33,271 nucleotides of DNA from Pseudomonadota bacterium (GCA_022571415.1 JACZXW010000019.1:1-33271); one strand, 5' to 3'. Shown: positions 8,200 through 17,121, counted from the stretch's first letter. Program-made: numbers and translations. The notes: a model not told the origin generated them from the sequence alone.

Positions 8200-8970
8200 G
8201 TGGATCGGTTTTCACTGCAGAACAAGAATATTGTCATCACCGGTGCGTCATCCGGATTCGGTCACCACTTTGCCGGTGTCCTGGCACAAGCTGGTGCCAG
8301 TGTGGTGCTCGGTGCGCGTCGAATCGAGAAGATTCGTGAACGCGTAGAGGAGGTCAATGCCGCGGGCGGGAAGGCAGTGGGTGTGGCGCTTGATGTTCTC
8401 GATGCGGATAGTATTGCTGCATTTCTCGATGCTGCAGAAGAGGCGTTTGGGCCAATCGACGTGGTCATTAACAACGCTGGTGTGGAATCCGGTGCTAAAA
8501 CCTACGCCATGATCGACGAGGAGGATTGGGATTATGTGATGGATACCAACCTGAAATCCGTGTGGCGAATATCAAAGATGTATACAGAACGTGTTGTAAA
8601 AAGCGGGCAGAAAGGCGGCAATATCATCAACATATCATCCATCACTGCCTATCGAACTATCAAGGGGCAGTTTCCCTATGCTGTCTCGAAGGCTGCCTTG
8701 GTTAAAGCGACCGAGGTTATGGCACTGGAGGGAGCCAGATTCGGGATTCGTGTCAACGCCCTCGCGCCGGGTTATATCCTTACCGATGTCAGCCGTCTGT
8801 TGCTGGAAAGTGATCAGGCCGACGAATTTCGCAAGGGGATACCCATGCGCAGGTATGGGGAATTTGAGGACCTGGATGGTCCTTTATTGTTGCTGGCGTC
8901 TGACGCCTCTGCCTACATGACCGGTTCCACCATCGTGATTGATGGTGGCCATATTTGTAGTGAACTTTGA
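8200..8970 (+). CDS. Short-chain dehydrogenase/reductase (SDR)
   Basis: Classical SDR oxidoreductase using NAD(P)(H) on an alcohol or ketone. Using the GTG at 8200 it has 256 residues. The cofactor loop TGASSGFG is at 14-21, NNAG at 91-94, the catalytic Ser in INISSITA near 146-147, and YxxxK at Tyr160/Lys164 (PYAVSK). The C-terminus ends in the usual GSTIVIDGGH. The GTG is preferred because GGAG lies 6 nt upstream; an in-frame ATG at 8188 would add four residues but has no good ribosome binding site. It converges on the MFS gene with a 4-base gap. Substrate unknown. Confidence 0.9.
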   Translation: MDRFSLQNKNIVITGASSGFGHHFAGVLAQAGASVVLGARRIEKIRERVEEVNAAGGKAVGVALDVLDADSIAAFLDAAEEAFGPIDVVINNAGVESGAKTYAMIDEEDWDYVMDTNLKSVWRISKMYTERVVKSGQKGGNIINISSITAYRTIKGQFPYAVSKAALVKATEVMALEGARFGIRVNALAPGYILTDVSRLLLESDQADEFRKGIPMRRYGEFEDLDGPLLLLASDASAYMTGSTIVIDGGHICSEL

Positions 8971-8974
8971 AGGC

Positions 8975-10249
8975 TTAACCATGGAGTTGTCCAGAGCGTG
9001 GCCTTCTCGGTCGTGGTATCGCCAATATTATTGCCGCTGATATCAGGTTGGCTATCGCCACCGTAATGATTGCGCCATCGTAGTTGCCGACAACATCATA
9101 ATAATACGATGTGGCCAGCGGCACTCCGGCCGTCAGCAGAAGTGAGAAGGGCAGGGCAGCACTCCTGACAGAACCAAGATAACGACGCCCAAAAAATGAC
9201 GCCCAGATGACTTCCTGCAAAGGGATCATGCCACCCCAGCCCAGGCCCAGAATGGCAAATCCAGCAAATACCCAGAAAGTAGCCCCGGCCTGAACAGAAA
9301 AAACAATGATAAATAGCGAAGTAGCGGTTAAAGCGGCACTTGTCGCCGCAAGGGGTATCGGTTGCAGACCATCAATCAGCCATCCCCAGATTGGTTTTGA
9401 CAGTAGCGCCGGAATAGATGCGACGGTAATCATCATGGCTGCAGTTGTTCTGGAATAGCCCGCATCGGTCATGAAGGGAACAGTTTGTAACAACATGACG
9501 GCAATGGTGATGCCGAATAATCCGAATGCGAGTACCAGCAGGTAAAATGAAGTTGTGTGAAGAGCCTCGCGCCGGGTCATGGAATTTGTAAAATCCTGCA
9601 TCGCTTTGGCCGCTTTCCCTGCCTGAACATCCTCTTCGGTCATGCCATCCGGTAGTAGGCCATAGTCTTCCGGTGCCCTTCGCATGCACAGGGAAACCGG
9701 TATCACACAAATGAGCGCGCCAAATGCAAGAAGCTGCCAGGCCACACGCCAGCCTTCGCTATCGATAACGAAGGTAACGACGGGGGTGAGAATTACGCCA
9801 GCGAAAGACACACCCATGGCCGCGAAAGCGATGGCGCGTCCCCTGAAGTCAACAAACCATTTTGCCAGGGTGACATTGACAACGAGATTACCAATGAGGG
9901 CGGCACCCACGGTGAGGACTAACCCGTTTAGTATGATCCATTGCCATAAGTACTCGATCAGCGCCAGGAGGTAGAGTGCAATTGCCAAGATAAATACACC
10001 TGCGAGCATGAACCGCTTTGCGCCGTGCCTGTCGACGTAGCCGCCTACCACAAATCCGGTGAAGGCCATCATGACCTGGCCAAGGGTTCTGGGAATCGTA
10101 TATTCTGCCCTGGTCCAGCCTAATTCCTCCGTCATGGGGATCATAAACGGACCAATCACATAGTTTTGCACCCCAACAGATACAAATTGGGCGACGAAAG
10201 CGGCAGCGATTAGCCAATAACCGTAATAAATTTGGTTGTCTGGTTTCAT
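8975..10249 (-). CDS. Major facilitator superfamily transporter
   Basis: A 424-residue MFS permease with twelve predicted membrane segments in two halves, separated by a charged central loop (about 195-225). The loop 2-3 signature GGYVDRHGAKRF is present, as is RAPEDYGLLPDG after helix 6, a feature of the monocarboxylate/oxalate-formate-like MFS branch. The start YYGYWLIAAAFVAQF is also typical of that group. It probably moves an organic acid across the inner membrane, and the neighbouring SDR and oxygenase genes hint at a catabolic substrate. The ATG at 10249 has no strong ribosome binding site. Function beyond MFS transport is not assignable. Confidence 0.87.
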   Translation of the reverse strand: MKPDNQIYYGYWLIAAAFVAQFVSVGVQNYVIGPFMIPMTEELGWTRAEYTIPRTLGQVMMAFTGFVVGGYVDRHGAKRFMLAGVFILAIALYLLALIEYLWQWIILNGLVLTVGAALIGNLVVNVTLAKWFVDFRGRAIAFAAMGVSFAGVILTPVVTFVIDSEGWRVAWQLLAFGALICVIPVSLCMRRAPEDYGLLPDGMTEEDVQAGKAAKAMQDFTNSMTRREALHTTSFYLLVLAFGLFGITIAVMLLQTVPFMTDAGYSRTTAAMMITVASIPALLSKPIWGWLIDGLQPIPLAATSAALTATSLFIIVFSVQAGATFWVFAGFAILGLGWGGMIPLQEVIWASFFGRRYLGSVRSAALPFSLLLTAGVPLATSYYYDVVGNYDGAIITVAIANLISAAIILAIPRPRRPRSGQLHG

Positions 10250-10304
10250 ATATGATGAGCGAGCGGGTGCACCTACCGGCCGTTTTGGACCGTGCGAAAT
10301 CGAT

Positions 10305-10331
10305 GATATCAGTTACCCGGGAGATATCAGT
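10305..10331. repeat. Direct repeat of GATATCAGT, 18-bp period
   Basis: GATATCAGT occurs at 10305-10313 and again at 10323-10331 in the intergenic space between the divergent MFS and SPOR-like genes. The spacing is close to two helical turns, as for a two-site operator. Alternatively it is chance. Confidence 0.35.
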
Positions 10332-10458
10332 GAAAATTGGGAGGATTCTAGTAACTTGTGAAGGCTATTCAATAAATCTCATGGTCAGATTTCCCCGGTT
10401 ACCATTGCGAAATATGCAGGCTGGGTTAGACTTGGAAAGAAAGAGAATGGACTAGAAA

Positions 10459-11373
10459 ATGAAAAAACTCTTCGGTGTGGTCATCACGTTGGTGTGTCTA
10501 AATTCATTTGCTGAAACCGAATACTGGTCCATTGGCAGCTTTAATGTACTGTCTAACGCGATGGCGGAAAAAAACAGAATATCGGGGATTACCGGATTGT
10601 CAGTTCAGGTTGCGACATTTGCGGTTGGTGATCTTAATACCTATCGACTGGTGGTGGAAAAAGACCTCTATCCGATGGTGCAGCGAGAAAAAATCATGGA
10701 TGTGGGTATTACTCCATGGTCAATCGCGATGGACAGCGATCAGCTCCGTGTGATGAAAGAAAGAAGCGAGGAGATTTCGACCGACGGGATGGATTACTTT
10801 CTGGTAGTGGGGGGCTTTCGCGGTAAGATCCGGGCAAACCGGGTCCTGTCACGGTTTGAAAGCGACGGAATCGGTAATCTTCAAATCGAGGAGGCAACAG
10901 TTGCTGCGGCTCCCTGGTACAGGGTTCTGCACGGACCTTTTGATGCTCCCTTCGACACGGTGTTGGCTGATCTACGAGCCTATGGTGCTAGCGACGCCTG
11001 GTGGGTCAAGCGAGAACCGGAGATGGTGAAGGAAGTGGATGTGGCGACAGAACAGGTCAGCTCGGGTTCTGCCGGGCAACCGTCTATCGCTATGGAAACA
11101 CCGGCGATGGACCCACCTGAGGCACCCGCCAGCGAGCATGAGCTCAGCCCGCCCAAATCTGGTGAGTCTTATTTTGATTATTGCATCAAGAAAGCTAACG
11201 GTTTGGAGCGAGCTGTTTATTGCAAGGATGAATCCTTTGGCAGCCTGGTTGTTGCTGAGAAAGCTGTTCTGAGCACGGCAAGAATAGACATGAGAAGTGG
11301 AACAAAGGCTCTGGCAGAATTTTGTGCGGCGCGTGCGTCCCTGCAGGAAAGAGAAAGATATTGCGTTGATTAG
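10459..11373 (+). CDS. Secreted protein with two SPOR-like units and duplicated C-x12-C motifs
   Basis: A 304-residue protein with an N-terminal signal peptide (MKKLFGVVITLVCLNSFA, cleavage near 18/19), so probably periplasmic. Residues about 20-95 (YWSIGSFNVLSNA, then YRLVVEKDLYPMVQRE) and about 110-190 (YFLVVGGFRGKIRAN, then WYRVLHGPFDAPFDTVLADL, then ASDAWWVKR) each resemble a SPOR peptidoglycan-binding domain, the second more clearly. A Pro/Glu-rich linker follows. The C-terminus carries two copies of a Cys pair with identical spacing, Cys242/Cys255 and Cys289/Cys302, sharing A, ER and YC at equivalent places. Two intramolecular disulfides are likely in the periplasm. The family is not recognised. 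A perfect palindrome lies 8 bp after its stop. Confidence 0.75.
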   Translation: MKKLFGVVITLVCLNSFAETEYWSIGSFNVLSNAMAEKNRISGITGLSVQVATFAVGDLNTYRLVVEKDLYPMVQREKIMDVGITPWSIAMDSDQLRVMKERSEEISTDGMDYFLVVGGFRGKIRANRVLSRFESDGIGNLQIEEATVAAAPWYRVLHGPFDAPFDTVLADLRAYGASDAWWVKREPEMVKEVDVATEQVSSGSAGQPSIAMETPAMDPPEAPASEHELSPPKSGESYFDYCIKKANGLERAVYCKDESFGSLVVAEKAVLSTARIDMRSGTKALAEFCAARASLQERERYCVD

Positions 11374-11380
11374 TATTAGG

Positions 11381-11400
11381 GGATCTCTGATCAGAGATCC
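11381..11400. repeat. Perfect 20-bp palindrome
   Basis: GGATCTCTGATCAGAGATCC is exactly self-complementary and starts 8 bp after the stop of the SPOR-like gene. As RNA it could form an 8-bp stem with a GATC loop, but no T-run follows, so intrinsic termination is doubtful. It also lies about 80 bp ahead of the sensor gene and could be an operator for that operon. Confidence 0.6.
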
Positions 11401-11479
11401 ACCGCTTCTCGCCGGCAGTTAACTTCACATTGGATGTTCAGGGTGTAAAGATGAATCATTCTTACAATTTGTTTTAAGC

Positions 11480-12574
11480 GTGGATATAAGAACCCAACTT
11501 TCCCTGGCGCTGGTATCAGTCTCTCTGATCAGCATGGCGCTGCTGGGAACCTTTGCTTACAAAACTTCAGAGGCGCTTCTTCAGGAAATGTCGGAAAGAC
11601 AGCTGGACGCTCTTGCTGAAAGTAAAAAACGGGATTTACTCAAGGTCTATGAAAGCTGGCAGGAGCAGATTCGTCTGGTGAGAAGTCGTGCGCAACTCCA
11701 GGAAAATCTCAAACAATACCTCCAAAACGGGGATGAAGGGTCGCTTCGTAAGGTTACGAGAATTATTGAAGATGCAGTGGCAGCAGTGGATGATGTCGAT
11801 AGGATCACCGTGTTTGATTTGAATGGAATCGAAGTCGCTTCCTTCGGCCGTGCCAGGCTGGAACACCAGCACAGTGTGCCTGATGAAGATGTAGGCTATG
11901 TGGGGTCGTTCCCTAACGCGTCTGGTGGATTACGGGTCGCTCTCAATACTGGCATCACCCTGGACGGCCAGTTGATAGGTGGGATGGAATTCGTCGTTGA
12001 TGCACAAGACCTGTTCGATGTTACCGGTGATTACACCGGTCTTGGCGAAACGGGTGAGACCATGGTGGTCAAATGGAAAGATGCGACCTCGGTTATGGTG
12101 CTCAATCCACTGAGACATGATCAGCAGGGGAAATTTCAAGAGCAGGATTTGTCTAAAATGTCGGAGATTATTCGGGTTGCTTTGTCCGGTGAAGAAAAAA
12201 TACTGACAGAAAATGTACGGGACTATCGTGGAATTAATGTCTGGTCAGCGACCCGCTATCTTCCGATTCTCAACTGGGGACTCATTGTCAAAGTGGATGC
12301 AGCTGAGGAGGAAAAACGCGCTGAAGTCTTGAGGGATGCGTTGTTTGACATCGGGGTCGCGCTGTCTGCGTTCGCGATCATTGGCGGTGCCCTGTTAGGC
12401 TTCCAATTGGCAAAACCCATCCACGAACTGGTAGTCGTGGTAGAAAAAATGCGCCAAGGTGATGGATCAGTTCGCGCAAACACACAAGGTGATAATGAAA
12501 TCGCCTTTCTTGGTGAATCATTAAATGAATTGATGGATCATCTGGAACAAGAAGCTAAAAACAAATCTTCCTGA
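11480..12574 (+). CDS. Membrane sensor protein: periplasmic Cache-like domain plus HAMP, no output domain
   Basis: A 364-residue protein with a membrane segment at about 8-28, a large periplasmic region to about 288, a second membrane segment at about 290-312 and a HAMP domain to the end. The HAMP signature is clear: [41 protein letters not shown]. The periplasmic part ([20 protein letters not shown], then [13 protein letters not shown], then [21 protein letters not shown]) resembles dCache sensor modules. Normally a kinase, GGDEF, phosphatase or methyl-accepting domain would follow; here translation stops 13 residues after HAMP. The start is a GTG at 11480 with no clear ribosome binding site. 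Its TGA shares one base with the ATG of the antiporter, which argues for translational coupling and a functional link. Confidence 0.8.
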   Translation: MDIRTQLSLALVSVSLISMALLGTFAYKTSEALLQEMSERQLDALAESKKRDLLKVYESWQEQIRLVRSRAQLQENLKQYLQNGDEGSLRKVTRIIEDAVAAVDDVDRITVFDLNGIEVASFGRARLEHQHSVPDEDVGYVGSFPNASGGLRVALNTGITLDGQLIGGMEFVVDAQDLFDVTGDYTGLGETGETMVVKWKDATSVMVLNPLRHDQQGKFQEQDLSKMSEIIRVALSGEEKILTENVRDYRGINVWSATRYLPILNWGLIVKVDAAEEEKRAEVLRDALFDIGVALSAFAIIGGALLGFQLAKPIHELVVVVEKMRQGDGSVRANTQGDNEIAFLGESLNELMDHLEQEAKNKSS

Positions 12575-13524
12575 TGCTCGAATCTCTTGATTTACTAAAA
12601 CTTTTTGGCGGCTTCGTCTATCTTCTGATGGGAGGCGAGTTACTCGTCAGAGGGGCCCTTGGTCTTTCCAAGGAGAGCAGAATACCTCCGGTTATTGTTG
12701 GCATGACAGTCGTTGCCATGGGGACATCAGCGCCTGAACTGATGGTCTCGACCTTTTCAGCACTGTCAGGATATCCGGGTATCGCAATCGGTAATGTCGT
12801 GGGTAGCAATATTGCCAATGTACTTCTGGTTCTCGGCATACCGGTGCTGATATTTCCGATTCTTACCAATCAGGATGGCCTGGGAAAGCAAACCAGCTTG
12901 ATGGTTGCGGTTTCCCTGCTTTTCATTGTGATGTGTTTTTTGGAACCCATCACCTTCGTGGGTGGATTGCTTCTGCTCTTTATTCTAATCAGCTTTCTGA
13001 TTCTCACCGTGCGTGGAGGCGCGGTCATGCCCGGGCTCGATGATGTTGAGGAAGAAATGGAACGATCTATGGGGTTACCATCATATCCAAGTACGATTGC
13101 TATCCTCATTGTACTGGGTGTGGTGGCATTACCACTCGGCGCAAATCTGGTGGTCGAAGGCGCGGTTGGTCTCGCCAGCAGCTGGGGGGTTTCCGAGGCA
13201 GTGATTGGTCTCAGCCTGATAGCCCTTGGTACATCTCTGCCGGAATTGGCAACTACCGTCATTGCAGCACTGCACAAGAGTTCAGATGTCGCTATTGGTA
13301 ACGTCGTGGGTAGTAACCTGTTTAACATACTGGCAATTCTGGGTATCACGGCTTTATTAACGGATATACCTGTTGACCCTCAATTTATGCGATTCGATCT
13401 GTGGATAATGTTTGCTGCCACCGTCATGTTATGGATTTATGTATTGGCGAAGATAAGCATTGGCAGGATTTCCGGGTTGGTGTTCCTGACTGGATATTTT
13501 GGCTATCTTTACGCGATCTACTAG
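12574..13524 (+). CDS. Calcium/sodium antiporter, CaCA family (YrbG-like)
   Basis: A 316-residue integral membrane cation/Ca2+ exchanger. The two alpha-repeats that form the ion pathway are complete. The first spans about 41-90 with GMTVVAMGTSAPELMVS and GNVVGSNIANVLLVLG. The second spans about 208-257 with GLSLIALGTSLPELATT and GNVVGSNLFNILAILG. The glutamates in SAPEL and SLPEL are the expected ion-binding residues. About ten hydrophobic segments fit the family. It overlaps the sensor gene by one base and the APC permease starts 27 bp after its stop, so the three form a probable operon. Bacterial members move Ca2+ or Na+ across the inner membrane; the direction and ion cannot be told from sequence. 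Confidence 0.9.
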   Translation: MLESLDLLKLFGGFVYLLMGGELLVRGALGLSKESRIPPVIVGMTVVAMGTSAPELMVSTFSALSGYPGIAIGNVVGSNIANVLLVLGIPVLIFPILTNQDGLGKQTSLMVAVSLLFIVMCFLEPITFVGGLLLLFILISFLILTVRGGAVMPGLDDVEEEMERSMGLPSYPSTIAILIVLGVVALPLGANLVVEGAVGLASSWGVSEAVIGLSLIALGTSLPELATTVIAALHKSSDVAIGNVVGSNLFNILAILGITALLTDIPVDPQFMRFDLWIMFAATVMLWIYVLAKISIGRISGLVFLTGYFGYLYAIY

Positions 13525-13551
13525 CCATCATTAAATTTCCTTGAAGTCGTC

Positions 13552-14862
13552 ATGATCGAAAATCGATTTTCCAGAAAAGCGGCAGTATCACTCGTCGTTG
13601 CAAACATGATCGGCACTGGTGTGTTTACCAGTTTGGGGTTTCAGCTAGCCGATATCAGATCCGTGTTTGCATTGATGATGCTGTGGCTGGTTGGCGGCAT
13701 CGCGGCATTGTGTGGTGCTCTGACTTATGCGGAGTTGGGAGCTAACCTGCCCAGGTCGGGCGGCGAATACAATTTCCTCACACGTCTCTATCATCCCGCT
13801 GTTGGTTTTATCTCGGGGTGGATCTCAGTGACCGTCGGTTTTGCTGCACCTATCGCTCTTGCGGCGATGACCTTCGGTGCTTATTTGTCAGCTTCCGTCG
13901 ATGGAGTCTCACCGGTTCTGGCTGCGTCGTTACTGGTAATGACTATGACGGTACTGCATTGCTTTTCACGAAAGGCCAGCGGTAGCGCCCAGGTTTTTCT
14001 TACCGCAATAAAGGTCTTGCTGATATTTGCGTTCTGTGTGCTGGTTGTAATATTCGTCGATACACCCCAGCCTGTAAGTCTCATTCCTGTTTCTGCAGAT
14101 ACAGATATCCTGTTCGGGGGTGCATTCGCCGTGTCACTTATTTATGTTAACTACGCCTACACGGGATGGAATGCGGCAACCTACATCACGAGTGAACTCG
14201 ATGATCCGCAACGAAGTTTACCGATGATACTGTTTGTCGGTACATTATTTGTCATGCTGATCTATCTGGCTTTGAATTTTGTTTTCCTCTACACGGCGCC
14301 CATGGACAGTATGCAGGGCAAAATAGAAATCGGCGTGATTGTGGCAGAAAGAGCTTTTGGAGAGGCTGGTGGCAAGGCGATGGGAATTGGACTGGCTCTT
14401 CTGCTGATATCCACCGTCAGCGCGATGGTGATAGCAGGTCCAAGGGTGTTACAGGTTATCGGTGAAGATTTCGCTATCTTTAGGTTTCTCTCCGCGACGA
14501 ATAAAAATGGCGTACCGGCGGTAGCTATCGTGTGCCTTGGCACATTGTCTATTGTTTTTATCCTGACCGCGACCTTCGAATCTATTCTTGTCTTTTCAGG
14601 ATTTATTCTCGGGGTGAACACGCTGTTTACGGTCATCGGGGTTTTTGTTATTCGATGGCGAAAGCTGAATATTGATGGTGCCTATCGAACCTTTGGTTAC
14701 CCGGTTACACCCATCATTTACCTGCTAATTACCCTATGGACTCTAAGTTACATTTTGATTAATCGCCCGGAGGAAGGATGGGCTGGAATAGCCATGATAG
14801 TGACAGGACTACTGATGTATTTTGTGTCAAAAAGGGTAGAAAGATATCAGGCTATTCGTTGA
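13552..14862 (+). CDS. APC superfamily amino acid permease
   Basis: A 436-residue transporter of the amino acid-polyamine-organocation superfamily with about twelve membrane segments. The helix 1 motif NMIGTGVFTSLG is the hallmark unwound substrate-binding segment, followed by LTYAELGANLPRSGGEYNFLTRLYHP in the helix 2-3 area and NYAYTGWNAATYITSELDDPQRSLP around helix 6. The pattern is closest to the LAT-like branch, which moves neutral amino acids by exchange or proton symport. The start is ATG at 13552 with only a weak ribosome binding site. It is the third gene after the sensor and antiporter. Its 3' end overlaps the convergent PilZ gene by 11 bases. Substrate unknown. Confidence 0.88.
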   Translation: MIENRFSRKAAVSLVVANMIGTGVFTSLGFQLADIRSVFALMMLWLVGGIAALCGALTYAELGANLPRSGGEYNFLTRLYHPAVGFISGWISVTVGFAAPIALAAMTFGAYLSASVDGVSPVLAASLLVMTMTVLHCFSRKASGSAQVFLTAIKVLLIFAFCVLVVIFVDTPQPVSLIPVSADTDILFGGAFAVSLIYVNYAYTGWNAATYITSELDDPQRSLPMILFVGTLFVMLIYLALNFVFLYTAPMDSMQGKIEIGVIVAERAFGEAGGKAMGIGLALLLISTVSAMVIAGPRVLQVIGEDFAIFRFLSATNKNGVPAVAIVCLGTLSIVFILTATFESILVFSGFILGVNTLFTVIGVFVIRWRKLNIDGAYRTFGYPVTPIIYLLITLWTLSYILINRPEEGWAGIAMIVTGLLMYFVSKRVERYQAIR

Positions 14863-15214
14863 AAATTTCTGAAATTGCCTGCTGCCAGTCATTCAAGTCT
14901 GATCCTTTCGAATCCAGCAGTTTGAATCCAACATGGTAGTTTTTAGTGCCCTCATCCTGATGCCGCCAGATCACCTCGGCAACGACAAAGATCGGCTCCT
15001 TGTTTTTTATATCAAGGCAGAGCCTGAGAATTCGTCCCTCCGGGATAAGCCGATCGAGCTCAACCTGTAATCCAAGGGTTGATAGATCGAGGGACTTGCA
15101 GATAATGATATCTTCCTCGGACTGATCCTCTGTTGAAGCCGATTGCACTTCGATGAAAATAGTAACGTCTTTTGTGAGTCTCGGTGTGGCTCTTTCGTCG
15201 ACCAGGTTTTTCAT
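14852..15214 (-). CDS. PilZ-domain cyclic-di-GMP receptor
   Basis: A 120-residue single-domain PilZ protein. Both cyclic-di-GMP contact motifs are intact: RxxxR as Arg8-Ala-Thr-Pro-Arg12 and DxSxxG as Asp43-Leu-Ser-Thr-Leu-Gly48. The beta-barrel ends with AEVIWRHQDEGTKNYHVGFKLL, the usual second half. It should bind cyclic-di-GMP and alter a partner in motility, surface attachment or secretion. Its ATG overlaps the stop of the DUF1631 gene (ATGA), so the two are translationally coupled. Its 3' end overlaps the oppositely oriented APC permease by 11 bases, leaving no room for a terminator between them. Confidence 0.9.
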   Translation of the reverse strand: MKNLVDERATPRLTKDVTIFIEVQSASTEDQSEEDIIICKSLDLSTLGLQVELDRLIPEGRILRLCLDIKNKEPIFVVAEVIWRHQDEGTKNYHVGFKLLDSKGSDLNDWQQAISEIFNE

Positions 15215-17121
15215 TCTATATCTGCCGATAATTTTTTCTTCTTTCTCAATCGCGCAATTACGCGACGAAAATTGTCTTTCTCCTCAAGGCCGCTGTCTAC
15301 CACTTCACATTGTCCGCTGGCTATCAGGGCAGCGATCTCTTCTTTTGTATATTCGCCCAGATTTAATCCTGTTTTGTCGACGAATATGATTTTGTTATCC
15401 AGGGGGTCGTCGACAGCCAGTTTTGCCTCCACAGCTTCCTTCCCGACCCCACTCATCCTCAGCGTCGCGCCCAGGTTGAGTTGAGCCACTAGCTGCAGTG
15501 CTTTTTCACGTTCTTCGGCCGTGTCATCTGACTGCAATTGATCTTTTCTCACTGCCACTAAAACGAATTGGGTTTCCTCCATTTCCTTTTTACGTTTTGC
15601 TGCAGCCCGTTTCTTTATTTTTGCCTCGACTACTTTTTCTTTCTTGACCTGTCGACTCACCAGGTTCTTCAGGATCAATCGAAGTGACTGAGTAATGGCG
15701 CCCAGCTGCGGTAAAGCGGTTGCAGTTTTTGTCGACATTAAATATGCAAACTCATCGAAGTTCACCTGCAGAACCTTGGCGCCGCTACGATTGGTAAACA
15801 GCAATTGCTTTAGCTCATTCACCTTCAGGGTCAACTTTATGTGCCGTGGCGATTGGCTCTCTTCCGAGTAAACGAACCATTGTCCCGGAACCAGTTTCTC
15901 AACGGGTGCCAACAACGACTGGCTGACGCTGGTGCTTTCATCCAACAAGCCTTCGTCAGTGGTGATGAGCTGGAACTCGTATGCGGGTGACGGCTCACCT
16001 TTCATAACATCGATATGTGCAGACTCGATGGCAGCTAATGCTTCATCTGCAGCGGTCGAATTATGTTCCAGCGCAACCAATGAACCTCTCAGCTCTTCGG
16101 GCAGGTGCTCAATGATCCGATAGAGATCCTGGGTTGCTATGGTTGCTTCTGCTGCAGCTGCAGTCGCCGGTTCTTTCGCAGAATCGGCATCCTTGTGCGG
16201 AAATGCCTCGACTCCTTTTTCGATTTCGACATCAGCATCGGTGCTTGGTGAATCTCCCAATACCAGCTTCGCGCTTTGGGTTTGATCTGAATTTCCTGGC
16301 TGCATCGTCATGATAAGGGTTTCAGTCAGCTTGGTTGCCTTCAGCCATTGATCGCTCTGCAGGCCTTCTCGTGTGAGGATTAGCTGCAGCGATTCGAGCC
16401 AGGCTCCTTGCAGGAATTCGACAATGGGCTTAGATAAGGTCCGGTTCTCCATGGCCGCATTCAGAGTTTTTGCGGCGAGGTTTTTTGCCTGCACTGTTTT
16501 GAATTGACCTGCTTCAGCGTCCACCATGCGCTGCTCCAGTTTGTCAATACGTTGCCTTTCATTGCGTGAGAAATTGATAATGTCTTCCTGCAGAAGAGTT
16601 AGCAGGTTGTTACGGGCGCCCTCTATTGCATCGTCCGAACCCAGCGTATCTGTTATTAAGGTCAAACCGAGTAAGGAGCTGTTAAATTTTTGTTCGACCA
16701 GTTCCCGTGGATTGCCGCGGATATCTGGCCAGCCAATGGACAAGTCGATCAGGCTTTCCAGAATATAAAGCGCGTTATGGTCCTGGGAAAGAGATTCGAT
16801 ACCCTCGTTTAGTGCGATCCGCGTAGCGCAGGCAACCACACCCATCAGTCTGTTGGAAACTTCCGCGGGGAATTCTGCTTTTGTTACCTCACTGGAACAA
16901 CAGGAATCAATGAGTTGAATCAATGCATAATGATCTGCAGACAAGGAGCTTTTTGGATCTTTTTTTTGCAGTTCCAGCAGGATTGAGGGTTCACTCACGC
17001 CCGAGGTTTGCATCACGCGAAGATGTTCAAGGAGGATGTCGATGCCAATTTCCGGTTTGTCTGTATCCGGTAAGGGAAATTGCGCGATCAGAGCAGCATT
17101 GAGCGTATTTTGGTCCATCAT
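15211..17121 (-). CDS. DUF1631 family protein
   Basis: A 636-residue soluble protein of the DUF1631 family, common in gammaproteobacteria and linked by genome context to cyclic-di-GMP signalling. The helical N-terminal half carries VEQKFNSSLLGLTLITDTLG and INFSRNERQRIDKLEQRM. Around 400-470, PGQWFVYSEESQSPRHIKLT, then LFTNRSGAKVLQVNFDEFAY, is the beta-rich part typical of the family's C-terminal half. A Lys-rich segment (KKEKVVEAKIKKRAAAKRKK) is probably a charged helix. Membrane segments and catalytic motifs are absent. Length is somewhat shorter than the 700-800 residues common in the family. It is the upstream gene of a pair with the PilZ protein. Molecular function unknown. Confidence 0.85.
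   Translation of the reverse strand: MMDQNTLNAALIAQFPLPDTDKPEIGIDILLEHLRVMQTSGVSEPSILLELQKKDPKSSLSADHYALIQLIDSCCSSEVTKAEFPAEVSNRLMGVVACATRIALNEGIESLSQDHNALYILESLIDLSIGWPDIRGNPRELVEQKFNSSLLGLTLITDTLGSDDAIEGARNNLLTLLQEDIINFSRNERQRIDKLEQRMVDAEAGQFKTVQAKNLAAKTLNAAMENRTLSKPIVEFLQGAWLESLQLILTREGLQSDQWLKATKLTETLIMTMQPGNSDQTQSAKLVLGDSPSTDADVEIEKGVEAFPHKDADSAKEPATAAAAEATIATQDLYRIIEHLPEELRGSLVALEHNSTAADEALAAIESAHIDVMKGEPSPAYEFQLITTDEGLLDESTSVSQSLLAPVEKLVPGQWFVYSEESQSPRHIKLTLKVNELKQLLFTNRSGAKVLQVNFDEFAYLMSTKTATALPQLGAITQSLRLILKNLVSRQVKKEKVVEAKIKKRAAAKRKKEMEETQFVLVAVRKDQLQSDDTAEEREKALQLVAQLNLGATLRMSGVGKEAVEAKLAVDDPLDNKIIFVDKTGLNLGEYTKEEIAALIASGQCEVVDSGLEEKDNFRRVIARLRKKKKLSADIE

Noticed and set aside
10252-10455. 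67-codon plus-strand frame between the MFS and SPOR-like genes
   Set aside because: No ribosome binding site, no similarity, and composition like intergenic DNA.
11451-11477. Eight-codon leader frame (MNHSYNLF) just before the sensor GTG
   Set aside because: No ribosome binding site and no codon pattern suggestive of attenuation; it could couple translation but evidence is too thin.
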